A DNA stretch of 25,747 nt, taken from positions 1-25,747 of the forward strand of contig NZ_AXWT01000034.1 in NCBI RefSeq assembly GCF_000482805.1, given 5' to 3'. Position 1 is the stretch's first letter, and each line of letters opens with the position of its first letter. The notes under the pieces were generated by a model, which was not told the origin of the DNA, did not search any database, and saw only the letters and a program-made list of their open reading frames with translations. Position numbers and translations under genes: made by a program. Origin of the DNA: Deinococcus murrayi DSM 11303 (GTDB taxonomy: Bacteria; Deinococcota; Deinococci; Deinococcales; Deinococcaceae). Positions 10,226-20,970 of the stretch are shown here, one piece after another.

Positions 10226-12451
10226 GTGGATGAACTTTTTCGAGACACATACAAAAAATCTCAGCTCGTGTCCCAATCTTGTCCTTGGAAAGGCCCTCTA
10301 GCTGTGAACCGCCTTTGTCAGCAAAGCGCTGAGTTGTGGGTCAGCAATGGACTGGTTGGGCTGTCTTTGCTGCTGGTGTTCCTGCTTTTGGGCGAGCCTT
10401 TGCGGGGGCAACGGGTCTTGGAGGCGCGGCCCGATTATCCACGGGGGGCAGTGGTTCTGAAACCGGAGGGCTTTCCGTCGGGGCAACAGGACGGCGCGGC
10501 GAAAGCGGCGCTGGCTCGGTTGGAAAAAGCCGGAGCGCTGGGCTTTTGGGCCGCTCAGGAATCCAGAAGCGGTCAGCAGCCGCGCTTGCCCATCTCTGCC
10601 TCATTGGTCGGCTTGGGCGTGGTGCAGTTGTGGCGGGGACACCTTCCCACCGGTTCTCGTGAGGTCTTGAGTCTCGCCGCTGGGCCTTATCCGGTAGGCA
10701 CGCGGCTCCAGGAAAGGGGCGGAGGGCTGCGTGTCACTGGAGAGGTGGCGATTCCCTGGATTGCCGCCGTGATGGGCGACACCACCGTTTTGGAAGTGCA
10801 GAATCTGAATACGTTGCGGCCCGACCAGATTCCCACCCTGGTGCTGGCCGCGTCCGCGGGCCGCGACGCCGAAAGATGGAAAAGCGCTGCTCAGCGTGCT
10901 TTCGGCTTGTCGTATGAGGCGACGCCGCTCTCGGCTTATCTGAGTCGGGCGACGCTTTATATGGAGCACGCCCGCGCCCACCTTCAGCGCAAGATGACCG
11001 TGCTGGCCCTCATGCTGCTTCTGATGGCGCTGCTGGCCCGCTTGCATCTGTCCTGGTACCGCCGCCGCGAACGCCTGCGCGTCGAGCGTATGCTGGGGCG
11101 CTCCGAACGGACCTTTTTGCTGGCATGGGTTCGCCTGAGCTTGTCGCGTTGGCTCTGGGGCGCAGGAGCGGCGGCGGCGCTGGCCCTGCTGCTGAGCCTC
11201 ACGGGGAGGCTCAGCTTGCCGGGGAAACCTGCGCTGCTGCTTTGGCTGGCGGTCTGCGGGGCGGGCCTGGCGCTGACGGCGTGGCTGGGCCTGAGTTTGC
11301 GGCACGTGCCTTTGGGACGCCCTGGGCTGGAGCGGCGTTCGTCGTGGACGGCTTGGAGTTTGCCCGCGCTACTCACGGTGCTGCTGGTCGCGGGCATTCC
11401 CCTCCTGGGGGCAGATGCGGCGAGGCTGTGGCTCGAACAGGGTGCCGTGGTGCGCGGACTGGGGGCGAACACTCTGGTCGCCATGACGCTGCCTTCGGCC
11501 CGGCGCGTCCCAACGGTGACGAGCTGCCCCGCGCAGACGGCGTGCGTGCCGGTGGGATGGAGCCGCGTCGACCTCTGGCCGCCAGACCTCCGCCCGGACG
11601 AGCCTCGCTGGTCCAGCCTGGGCCGATTTAGGCCGCAGGACGCGCCCATTCTCCAGCTTCACCTGCGCGAGGGACGCTGGCCCCGTGACGGTCAGCGCGA
11701 GGCCGTGGTGAACCTCACGACGTTGCGTGAGCTGCAGCGAGGGGCACCGACGCTTGGCCTGGGGAGTACGCTGCTGCAAGGCTACCGAGTCGTAGGCGTG
11801 GCCGAAGTGCCGCCCCATAGCACGGCCAGTCTGTTTGCCGACATGCAGTTTTATGATGCGGGCCTCTTTCTGCCCTGGACTGCACCTGGATTAGAGACGC
11901 CCACCCTGACCACCGATGAGCTGTTTCTCTCGCCGCTGGGCACCAGTGCCCTGCTCCTCCGGGAGGTGCCGCCGGAGAAGCAGGCGAGCGTCCAAACCCA
12001 CATCCGCGCTCAGCCGGGTGGCGAGGCCTTGGAGTTTTACCGTCCCGCGCAGTACGCGCTGGACCTGACGCGCAGCGTGCAGGGTTCCTTGCTCTGGTTG
12101 GCGGGACTGCTCGCCGGAGGACTCGCACTGGCGACCGCCACCTATCTGGCGGCTCTGCATCTGGTTCTCGCCCAGCGAGCACGGGAAATCAGCATCTGGC
12201 GGCTGCTGGGCCTGACCGTTGCCGGTGTCCGCCGCCGTCTGGGCCGCACGCTGCTGACGGTGCTGGGCAGCGCGGCCCTGACCGGCGTCGCGCTGGCCCT
12301 GCTGTGGAAAAACGCGACGCTGGGGTTGACGGCGCTCCTGAGCGCGGGCACGGCGGTGGTCCTGCTGGTCAGCGGCAGCCTCAGCCTGTGGGCGGTGACC
12401 CGTAGGCTCGGAGATGCGGCCATCGACCGCACCTACCGGGAGGCCTCGTGA
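10226..12451 (+). CDS. ABC transporter permease, FtsX-type, resembling bacteriocin-associated integral membrane proteins
   Basis: Up to 741 residues with about eight membrane segments (near 42-57, 257-275, 308-326, 334-357, 376-396, 621-645, 675-694, 702-724). Two large outside domains lie between segments 1-2 and 5-6. After the second and sixth segments there is the same FtsX-like cytoplasmic motif (RRRERLRVERMLG near 279, AQRAREISIWRLLG near 636-649), so the protein looks like two FtsX units. The second outer domain has C434 and C440. This plan fits the 7-TM permeases next to lactococcin-972-type bacteriocins (immunity or export). GTG 10226 gives the longest frame but lacks a well-placed Shine-Dalgarno. 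GTG 10304, with GGAAAGG upstream and a short N-terminus before segment 1, is a good alternative. It overlaps the ATPase gene. Confidence 0.75.
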   Translation: MDELFRDTYKKSQLVSQSCPWKGPLAVNRLCQQSAELWVSNGLVGLSLLLVFLLLGEPLRGQRVLEARPDYPRGAVVLKPEGFPSGQQDGAAKAALARLEKAGALGFWAAQESRSGQQPRLPISASLVGLGVVQLWRGHLPTGSREVLSLAAGPYPVGTRLQERGGGLRVTGEVAIPWIAAVMGDTTVLEVQNLNTLRPDQIPTLVLAASAGRDAERWKSAAQRAFGLSYEATPLSAYLSRATLYMEHARAHLQRKMTVLALMLLLMALLARLHLSWYRRRERLRVERMLGRSERTFLLAWVRLSLSRWLWGAGAAAALALLLSLTGRLSLPGKPALLLWLAVCGAGLALTAWLGLSLRHVPLGRPGLERRSSWTAWSLPALLTVLLVAGIPLLGADAARLWLEQGAVVRGLGANTLVAMTLPSARRVPTVTSCPAQTACVPVGWSRVDLWPPDLRPDEPRWSSLGRFRPQDAPILQLHLREGRWPRDGQREAVVNLTTLRELQRGAPTLGLGSTLLQGYRVVGVAEVPPHSTASLFADMQFYDAGLFLPWTAPGLETPTLTTDELFLSPLGTSALLLREVPPEKQASVQTHIRAQPGGEALEFYRPAQYALDLTRSVQGSLLWLAGLLAGGLALATATYLAALHLVLAQRAREISIWRLLGLTVAGVRRRLGRTLLTVLGSAALTGVALALLWKNATLGLTALLSAGTAVVLLVSGSLSLWAVTRRLGDAAIDRTYREAS

Positions 12452-13143
12452 TGCTGGAGCTGCGTGACGCGCACTACGCCTATCAACTGGGCAGCCGACC
12501 ACTGAACATTTTGCAAGGCTGCTCTTGGAGCTTTCTTCCGGGCAGCTTCACAGCGGTCCGGGCACCCTCTGGAGCGGGCAAAACGACGCTGCTCAACATC
12601 CTGGGGCTGATGGACCGACTGACCGCGGGGAGTTACCGAATCAACGGCGAAGAGGTCAGCTCACTTTCGGACGAGCGGCAAAGCCTAATTCGGGCTAGGA
12701 GCATCGGGTTTCTCTTCCAGAACTTTCGCCTGGTGCCAGACCTCGATGTCCGGGCCAACGTCGTCTTGGCCTTGGAGATTGCTGGTGTGCCTCAGCATGA
12801 AAGGAGGGCGCGGGCAGAAGCCGCGCTCGAGCAGGTCGGGTTACAAGACCGCTTGACTCACCTGCCCCCGGAGCTGTCGGGCGGGGAAGCCCAGCGGGTT
12901 GCCCTGGCCCGTGCCCTGGTCAAAACCCCGCAGGTGCTGCTGGCGGACGAACCCACCGGAAACCTGGACCCCGTTAACCGCGAGCGCATCCTGCACCTGG
13001 TGTCGGCCTACCATGCGGGCGGGGGAACGGTCGTGATGGTGACCCACGACGCTCAGGCGGCTGCGGCAGCCGAACAGGTGGTGGAGTTGCGGGATGGACG
13101 CCTGCGGGGTGCGGCCTCATCGCCAGGCTGCCTCCCTGGCTGA
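12451..13143 (+). CDS. ABC transporter ATP-binding protein (MacB/LolD-like; lactococcin-972-group-like)
   Basis: 230 residues with all ABC ATPase motifs: Walker A APSGAGKTT (38-46), Q-loop Q90 in FLFQNF, signature LSGGEAQRVALARAL (from 142), Walker B VLLADEPTG (from 162) and switch H199 in MVTHD. It powers the FtsX-type permease encoded just upstream. Together they would act as a mechanotransducing or efflux transporter for a peptide or lipid substrate rather than an importer. I prefer ATG 12451 because GGGAGG lies 7 nt before it; it overlaps the permease stop as TGATG. GTG 12448 is possible. The gene ends 4 nt before the convergent nucleoside hydrolase stop, so the cassette ends here. Confidence 0.9.
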   Translation: MLELRDAHYAYQLGSRPLNILQGCSWSFLPGSFTAVRAPSGAGKTTLLNILGLMDRLTAGSYRINGEEVSSLSDERQSLIRARSIGFLFQNFRLVPDLDVRANVVLALEIAGVPQHERRARAEAALEQVGLQDRLTHLPPELSGGEAQRVALARALVKTPQVLLADEPTGNLDPVNRERILHLVSAYHAGGGTVVMVTHDAQAAAAAEQVVELRDGRLRGAASSPGCLPG

Positions 13144-13147
13144 GCCT

Positions 13148-14083
<936 letters not shown>

Positions 14084-14089
14084 GGGGGG

Positions 14090-14095
14090 AAGGTA
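14090..14095 (-). promoter_or_regulatory. -10 box TACCTT of the nucleoside hydrolase gene
   Basis: TACCTT is followed by six C and then ATG 14083 on the minus strand; no Shine-Dalgarno is present. Confidence 0.4.
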
Positions 14096-14106
14096 GCAGG
14101 TGAGGG

Positions 14107-14190
14107 CTATCAGCTCTCAGCTATCAGCCTTCAGCTCTCAGGGGAAAAGCCCCAGCGGGGGCTGAGGCTTTTGAGGCTGAGAGCTGAAGG
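14107..14190. repeat. Degenerate heptanucleotide tandem repeat forming a hairpin
   Basis: Five consecutive 7-mers ending in CAG run from 14107 to 14141 (e.g. CTATCAG, CTCTCAG). CCTTCAGCTCTCAG (14128-14141) pairs perfectly with CTGAGAGCTGAAGG (14177-14190). An inner AGCCCC/GGGGCT hairpin lies at 14148-14163. It lies between the pullulanase stop and the nucleoside hydrolase promoter and may terminate pullulanase transcripts. Confidence 0.7.
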
Positions 14191-14202
14191 GGGACGGCTC
14201 TC

Positions 14203-17559
<3,357 letters not shown>

Positions 17560-17569
17560 GTGTAGAACG

Positions 17570-17575
17570 ATTGTA
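17570..17575 (-). promoter_or_regulatory. -10 box TACAAT of the pullulanase gene
   Basis: TACAAT, five of six consensus positions, ends 10 nt before ATG 17559. A second TACAC-like sequence directly abuts the ATG. Confidence 0.5.
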
Positions 17576-17580
17576 GCCCC

Positions 17581-17596
17581 GTAAACCCCGCTTTAC
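17581..17596. promoter_or_regulatory. Short inverted repeat (possible operator) upstream of pullulanase
   Basis: GTAAACCCCGCTTTAC has 5-bp arms GTAAA/TTTAC around a 6-nt centre. It begins 5 nt beyond the TACAAT box, so a bound protein would cover the promoter. It lies between two divergent genes and could affect either. Confidence 0.3.
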
Positions 17597-17628
17597 CCCC
17601 GGCACATGCGTCCGCCCCCGCCCCGGCC

Positions 17629-17634
17629 TAGCGT
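17629..17634 (+). promoter_or_regulatory. -10-like TAGCGT before the small acidic protein gene
   Basis: TAGCGT lies 6 nt before ATG 17641. It is a weak box in a typical leaderless position. Confidence 0.3.
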
Positions 17635-17640
17635 GCCCCT

Positions 17641-17895
17641 ATGACCGGACATCGCAGCGACGAACAGACTGACCTCCCGCAGGAACAGCGCAGCACCGAC
17701 TCCCAGAGCGCAACCCAATCCACCTATCCGACCTCGCAGCAGTCCGGGGTGGTGCAAGACAGCCCCGGCAACCCTGACCTCGGCTACGAGGGGACGGGCG
17801 GCCTCGACGAGCAGGGAAACATGAAGTTGGAAGACGGTGACCCCATCGGTCAGATGGGGAGCACGCTGGAAGAGAACGAAGACTCGACCCAGTAA
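17641..17895 (+). CDS. Small acidic, low-complexity hypothetical protein
   Basis: 84 residues, rich in Asp, Glu, Gln, Ser, Thr and Gly, with almost no hydrophobic core and no cysteine. It is probably intrinsically disordered and cytosolic. I do not recognise a domain. The last third (LEDGDPIGQMGSTLEENED) is strongly acidic. Start ATG 17641 lies 6 nt after a -10-like box. The gene stands alone: it diverges from pullulanase and converges on the FKBP gene, with a heptad-repeat hairpin starting at its stop codon. Such soluble, charged small proteins are sometimes linked to stress or desiccation in this group, but nothing in the sequence proves that. Confidence 0.65.
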   Translation: MTGHRSDEQTDLPQEQRSTDSQSATQSTYPTSQQSGVVQDSPGNPDLGYEGTGGLDEQGNMKLEDGDPIGQMGSTLEENEDSTQ

Positions 17896-17972
17896 GTAGC
17901 TTCCAGCGGCCAGCTCCCAGCCTCACAAGCTCTCGCTGAAGCTTTGTTCCTGCTGGCCGCTGGAAGCTGGCC
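17894..17972. repeat. Degenerate heptanucleotide repeat hairpin between convergent genes
   Basis: AGCTTCCAGCGGCCAGC (17898-17914) pairs perfectly over 17 bp with 17952-17968. Both arms read as 7-mers: TTCCAGC, GGCCAGC on the left and GCTGGCC, GCTGGAA on the right. The loop is 37 nt. It starts at the stop of the small acidic gene and ends 8 nt before the FKBP stop, so it may serve as a bidirectional terminator. Confidence 0.75.
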
Positions 17973-17979
17973 GCTCTCT

Positions 17980-18312
17980 TCACCTCACGTCGACGAGTTC
18001 CACGTCAAAAATCAGTGTCGCGTGGGGCGGAATCACGCCGGGGACGCCCGCCGCCCCGTACGCGAGGTGGCTGGGGATGGTTAGCCGAGCTTTATCGCCC
18101 ACCCGGAGCTGTGCGATGCCCTGGTCCCAGCCGGGGATGACGTAGCCCACGCCGAGCGGGAACTCGATAGGCTCGCCCCGGTCGCGGCTGGAGTCAAACT
18201 TCTGGCCGCTCTGCAGGGTGCCCGTGTAGTGGACCCGGACCATCTTGCCCGCCTGCGCCGGGGTGCCCCCACCCTCGTGGTACTTCTCGACAATGAGTTC
18301 CTGAGCGGTCAT
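17980..18312 (-). CDS. FKBP-type peptidyl-prolyl cis-trans isomerase
   Basis: 110 residues forming one complete FKBP domain: VRVHYTGTLQSGQKFDSS, then PIEFPLGVGYVIPGWDQGI, RLTIPSHLAYG and PPHATLIFDVELVDV at the end. The conserved aromatic pocket residues (Y, F, D in the first motif, W in the second, Y in AYG) are present. It catalyses proline isomerisation during protein folding. No signal peptide or membrane segment is seen, so it is cytosolic. ATG 18312 lies 7 nt after TACTCT. The gene is divergent from the signal peptidase gene and shares an 89-nt promoter region with it. Confidence 0.94.
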   Translation of the reverse strand: MTAQELIVEKYHEGGGTPAQAGKMVRVHYTGTLQSGQKFDSSRDRGEPIEFPLGVGYVIPGWDQGIAQLRVGDKARLTIPSHLAYGAAGVPGVIPPHATLIFDVELVDVR

Positions 18313-18319
18313 GCGCGCC

Positions 18320-18325
18320 AGAGTA
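18320..18325 (-). promoter_or_regulatory. -10 box TACTCT of the FKBP gene
   Basis: TACTCT lies 7 nt before ATG 18312. No Shine-Dalgarno is present. Confidence 0.45.
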
Positions 18326-18397
18326 ACGGCCCCCCTCGCCCAATCGCGCAGAAGATAAAGGTGCCGTAAAGGAGGCAGCCGGGGAGCGCGAATGCTC

Positions 18398-18403
18398 TAG
18401 GAT
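18398..18403 (+). promoter_or_regulatory. -10 box TAGGAT of the signal peptidase gene
   Basis: TAGGAT lies 7 nt before GTG 18411 and overlaps an in-frame ATG at 18402. This makes GTG the better start, exactly as at the JAMM gene. Confidence 0.45.
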
Positions 18404-18410
18404 GCCGGAC

Positions 18411-19022
18411 GTGACGCCGCCCGCCCCTTCCCCGCGAGCCTCTGGCGGGTGGCGCGAGGTCGGACGGGTCTGGATTCTGGGGGCGCTGCTTCCGGTGTGG
18501 CTGGCAACCACCTTCGGGGCGACCCTGGCGCGGGTGGACGGCCACTCGATGGAGCCGACCCTCCACAACCGCGACCTTCTGCTGCTCCTCAAGTACCCGC
18601 GCTGGATGCGGGCCTGGGGCTGGCCCACCCCCTACCCGCAGCGCGGCGACCTGCTCATCTTCAAGGCCCCCACTGACAGCCCCTACAGCTTTGCCACCCG
18701 CTTGGGCCTGCGCTACCGCCCCTACAACGTCAAGCGCGTCGTGGCCCTCCCCGGCGAGACGGTCGCCATTCGGGACGGGCAGGTCGTCGTGAATGGCCGC
18801 GTGCTCGCCGAAAGCTACGTCAATGATGGCGTCCTCAGCGACCAGCCGCCCCTGCGGGTGCCCCCCGGCAAGGTCTGGGTGCTGGGCGACAACCGCCTGA
18901 TAGGGGAGAGCCTGGATTCCCGCGCTTACGGTCCGGTGGACCTGCGCGACGTGGCCGGACCCGCCAACCTGCGGCTGTGGCCGAAGCCGGGCTGGGTGGG
19001 GGGACCAGAGTCGGCCCCCTGA
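18411..19022 (+). CDS. lepB: Signal peptidase I (S26 family)
   Basis: 203 residues from GTG 18411 (206 if ATG 18402 is used). One N-terminal membrane segment (about 20-40) anchors it. The catalytic Ser46 is in HSMEPT and the general-base Lys108 in YNVKRVVALPGE. Box D/E follows with VLGDNRLIGESLDSRAYGPV. It cuts signal peptides from exported proteins at the outer face of the cytoplasmic membrane, and the secreted proteins in this window would be its substrates. It ends only 1 nt before the stop of the convergent DUF1684 gene, leaving no room for a terminator. Confidence 0.94.
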   Translation: MTPPAPSPRASGGWREVGRVWILGALLPVWLATTFGATLARVDGHSMEPTLHNRDLLLLLKYPRWMRAWGWPTPYPQRGDLLIFKAPTDSPYSFATRLGLRYRPYNVKRVVALPGETVAIRDGQVVVNGRVLAESYVNDGVLSDQPPLRVPPGKVWVLGDNRLIGESLDSRAYGPVDLRDVAGPANLRLWPKPGWVGGPESAP

Positions 19023-19023
19023 G

Positions 19024-19578
19024 TCAAGGCTGCTCGGTGGTCGGCAGCCGTTCTCCGGCCCGCACCGGTACGGGCAGCCAGTGCTCCCGCGGGGGCAGCG
19101 GGCAGGTCCAGCCGTCCCCGTACGCGCAGTAGGGGTGGTAGGCGAGGTTAAAGTCAAGGCTTACGCGCCATCCCTCCGGCGTGCGGGCGAGCGGCGCGTC
19201 GAGGTAGCGCCCGGCCCCGTAGGTTTCCCCCCCGCTGGTGCCGTCGCGAAAGGGCACAAAGACCCGCGCCGGGGCCTCGTCGCCGGGGGGCGCGAAGAGG
19301 GTGAGGCGGTGCGGGCCACTCGGCAGCGGCAGCGTGACCGTCCCGAAGCGGGACATCAGGCGGTCTTCGCCCGTGTTCGTCGCCAGGGTGACCTCGCCGC
19401 CGTCGCCTGGCTCGACAGGCAAGACAAAGGCCCAGGCGGGGTCGGGGTCGAAGTAGCTCAGGCCGTGAAAGTCGGCCAGCGCTTCCGCTCCAATCGGCCC
19501 CCGGCCCGCCGCAAAGTGGGCGTCCTTGCGGCGGCGGAAGTCGAGGAGGGCTTCCCGCCAGGCGGCCTCGCCCGTCAC
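19024..19578 (-). CDS. DUF1684 family protein
   Basis: 184 residues covering one DUF1684 domain. Recognisable parts are WREALLDFRRRKDAHFA near the N-terminus, GLSYFDPDPAWAF, VFVPFRDGTSGGETYGAGRY, and the C-terminal NLAYHPYCAYGDGWTCPLPP. Members contain the N-P-P-C/CAY-like end motif seen here as HPYCAYGDGWTCPLPP; the biochemical role is not known. It is a cytosolic protein with no signal peptide. GTG 19578 is chosen because it overlaps the stop of the S4-protein gene as GTGA, a typical translational coupling, and the sequence before it does not match the family. Confidence 0.88.
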   Translation of the reverse strand: MTGEAAWREALLDFRRRKDAHFAAGRGPIGAEALADFHGLSYFDPDPAWAFVLPVEPGDGGEVTLATNTGEDRLMSRFGTVTLPLPSGPHRLTLFAPPGDEAPARVFVPFRDGTSGGETYGAGRYLDAPLARTPEGWRVSLDFNLAYHPYCAYGDGWTCPLPPREHWLPVPVRAGERLPTTEQP

Positions 19579-19778
19579 CACTCCACCCGCAGGCGCTCGC
19601 CCGCATACTCCACCACGTCGCCCCGCCGCAGCTTCCTGCGCCGCCGCGTCTCGATCTCCCCATTCACCCGCACCTCGCCCCCCTGTACCCGGAACTTGGC
19701 CTCGCCGCCCGTCTCGACCAAGCCGCGCCACTTCAGAAAGTCCTGAAGGTCGATGGTGTCCCGCGTCTCCCCCGTCAT
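19575..19778 (-). CDS. S4-domain RNA-binding protein (YbcJ/RlbA-like)
   Basis: 67 residues forming a small S4 RNA-binding fold: IDLQDFLKWRGLVETGGEAK, then VQGGEVRVNGEIETRRRRKL and RRGDVVEYAGERLRV. The conserved order (helices, G-G-E-V-x-V-N-G turn, basic strand) matches stand-alone S4 proteins of the YbcJ/YaaA type, thought to bind structured RNA, possibly on ribosomes. ATG 19778 lies 6 nt after TACCCT without a Shine-Dalgarno. It heads a two-gene unit with the DUF1684 gene, whose start overlaps its stop. Confidence 0.9.
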   Translation of the reverse strand: MTGETRDTIDLQDFLKWRGLVETGGEAKFRVQGGEVRVNGEIETRRRRKLRRGDVVEYAGERLRVEW

Positions 19779-19784
19779 GGGGGC

Positions 19785-19790
19785 AGGGTA
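19785..19790 (-). promoter_or_regulatory. -10 box TACCCT of the S4/DUF1684 unit
   Basis: TACCCT lies 6 nt before ATG 19778. The heptad repeat beginning at 19799 lies where the -35 region would be. Confidence 0.35.
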
Positions 19791-19798
19791 GCAGGGTG

Positions 19799-19849
19799 AG
19801 CCGTCAGCAAAAAAGCTGATGGCTAAAAGCTGACCGCTGCCGGCTAAAA
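19799..19849. repeat. Degenerate heptanucleotide tandem repeat overlapping the dockerin gene stop
   Basis: From 19815 to 19849 five 7-mers all begin with GCT (e.g. GCTGATG, GCTAAAA, the latter twice). AGCCGTCAGC (19799-19808) pairs with GCTGATGGCT across an A-rich loop with one mismatch. The last copy contains the stop codon of the dockerin protein gene (19846-19844), so the repeat has been taken into the coding end. Confidence 0.65.
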
Positions 19850-20365
19850 CCGATACTGCGCCGAGAACAGCCGCACGTCCGCGTCGTCAACCCGGCGGTC
19901 ACCGTTGAGGTCGCCCGCCAGTGCGCCCGTCTTGCCGTAGTTGTTCATGAGGAGGGCAAGGTCGGTGAGGTCGATGGTGCCGTCGCCATTGAGGTCGGCC
20001 CCGCTGAGGCGCACGCGGGCGGCGGCGGGGGTCCATTCCCGCAGGCCGAGTTCGCGAGTCAGCTCAGCCCGCAGCGCTTCGGCGAGGGGCAGCGGCCCCT
20101 GCGGGTTGAACTCGATGCGGCGCTCGCCCCCCAGGGTCAGGGTGCGGGCGGCCACGTCGGGGTTGAAGGGCACCGTGCCCCCCAGCACGAGCAGCGGCCC
20201 GCCGCTCGTATCCAGGGTGACCGGGGTTTCCGGCGTGCTGATGGCCGCGAGTGCGGCCTCGACCGCACGGGTCAGCTCCGCGCCCTGGGGCCGCAGCTTC
20301 ACGCTCGCCGCGCTCGCCATGCCCGCGAGCAGCGCGAGGGCCAGCGCCCCCACCCGCCGCATCAC
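19844..20365 (-). CDS. Exported protein with C-terminal dockerin type I domain
   Basis: 173 residues. The signal peptide MMRRVGALALALLAGMASA is followed by a roughly 90-residue region with no recognised family. The C-terminus carries a dockerin with two calcium-loop repeats, DLNGDGTIDLTD and DLNGDRRVDDAD, separated by LALLMNNYGKTG. Dockerins bind cohesin modules; outside cellulosomes they occur singly and their partners are usually unknown. The second loop has R where the first has G, so it may bind calcium less well. Its start overlaps the stop of the preceding gene as GTGA, so it is the last gene of a three-gene unit. No cellulosome enzymes are present nearby. Confidence 0.85.
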   Translation of the reverse strand: MMRRVGALALALLAGMASAASVKLRPQGAELTRAVEAALAAISTPETPVTLDTSGGPLLVLGGTVPFNPDVAARTLTLGGERRIEFNPQGPLPLAEALRAELTRELGLREWTPAAARVRLSGADLNGDGTIDLTDLALLMNNYGKTGALAGDLNGDRRVDDADVRLFSAQYRF

Positions 20366-20970
20366 TGGCCCCCCCGCGCCGCTCGCAGCGCGTCCCGGAA
20401 GGCGGCGGGGTCAGTGGGAAAGGCATTGGGGTCGGCAGGAAGGGTGGCCGGAGGGGGGGTGCCCGCCGTTCCCGTGGTCGTGGTTCCGGTCGCCGCCGGA
20501 GCAGTGGGCGTCGTTGTCTCAGGCGTGGTTGCCGTGCTGCTCGTGGCAGCCGTCTCGGCCGCAGGACCGGGCCGGGTGACCTTCCCGTTGACGATGGGAT
20601 AGAAGCCCTGCGAGAAGCCCACGAACGGGCTGTCCATCCGCCCCGCATACAGCAGGAAAAAGCCCTCCTGTCCGGCGCGGAGTTCCGGCACGCCCTCCAG
20701 CCCCGCGAGCACGTACAGCGCGGGCTGGCCCTCCCGCTGCGGCAGGGTCGCGGGGTCGCCCGCGACGACCTCGGACACGGTCAGGGGAGAAACCACCCAG
20801 GTCACGCCCTCCTCGGTGACGCGGGTGGGGGTCCCCAGCGTGGCCCGCACGATGACCGTTGCCTTGCGGGCCTGCTGGGTCAGGGGGAGGGTCGGTGCCG
20901 TGGTTGCCTCTGCCAGCAGCGGCGCGGCCCCCAGCGCCAGCGCCGCCAGCAGCGTCCGCGCCCGCTTCAT
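20362..20970 (-). CDS. Exported hypothetical protein with Thr/Pro-rich tail
   Basis: 202 residues. It has a signal peptide (MKRARTLLAALALGAAPLLA), a folded part (about 25-130) with VIVRATLGTP, LTVSEVVAGDP, ALYVLAGLEGVPELRAGQEGFFLLY and SQGFYPIVNGKV, then a Thr/Ala/Pro-rich low-complexity stretch (about 135-175) and a charged end. I do not recognise a named family. Similar folds with an opening VxRAxxG strand are often found in secreted proteins near dockerins, but this is a weak comparison. It overlaps the lipoprotein stop (ATGA) upstream and the dockerin gene (GTGA) downstream, so all three are probably made together and act at the cell surface. Confidence 0.75.
   Translation of the reverse strand: MKRARTLLAALALGAAPLLAEATTAPTLPLTQQARKATVIVRATLGTPTRVTEEGVTWVVSPLTVSEVVAGDPATLPQREGQPALYVLAGLEGVPELRAGQEGFFLLYAGRMDSPFVGFSQGFYPIVNGKVTRPGPAAETAATSSTATTPETTTPTAPAATGTTTTGTAGTPPPATLPADPNAFPTDPAAFRDALRAARGGQ

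Noticed and set aside
10045..10233. 62-codon plus-strand frame overlapping the peptide end and the stem-loop
   Set aside because: It runs through the hairpin in another frame, has no signal or domain and no ribosome-binding site.
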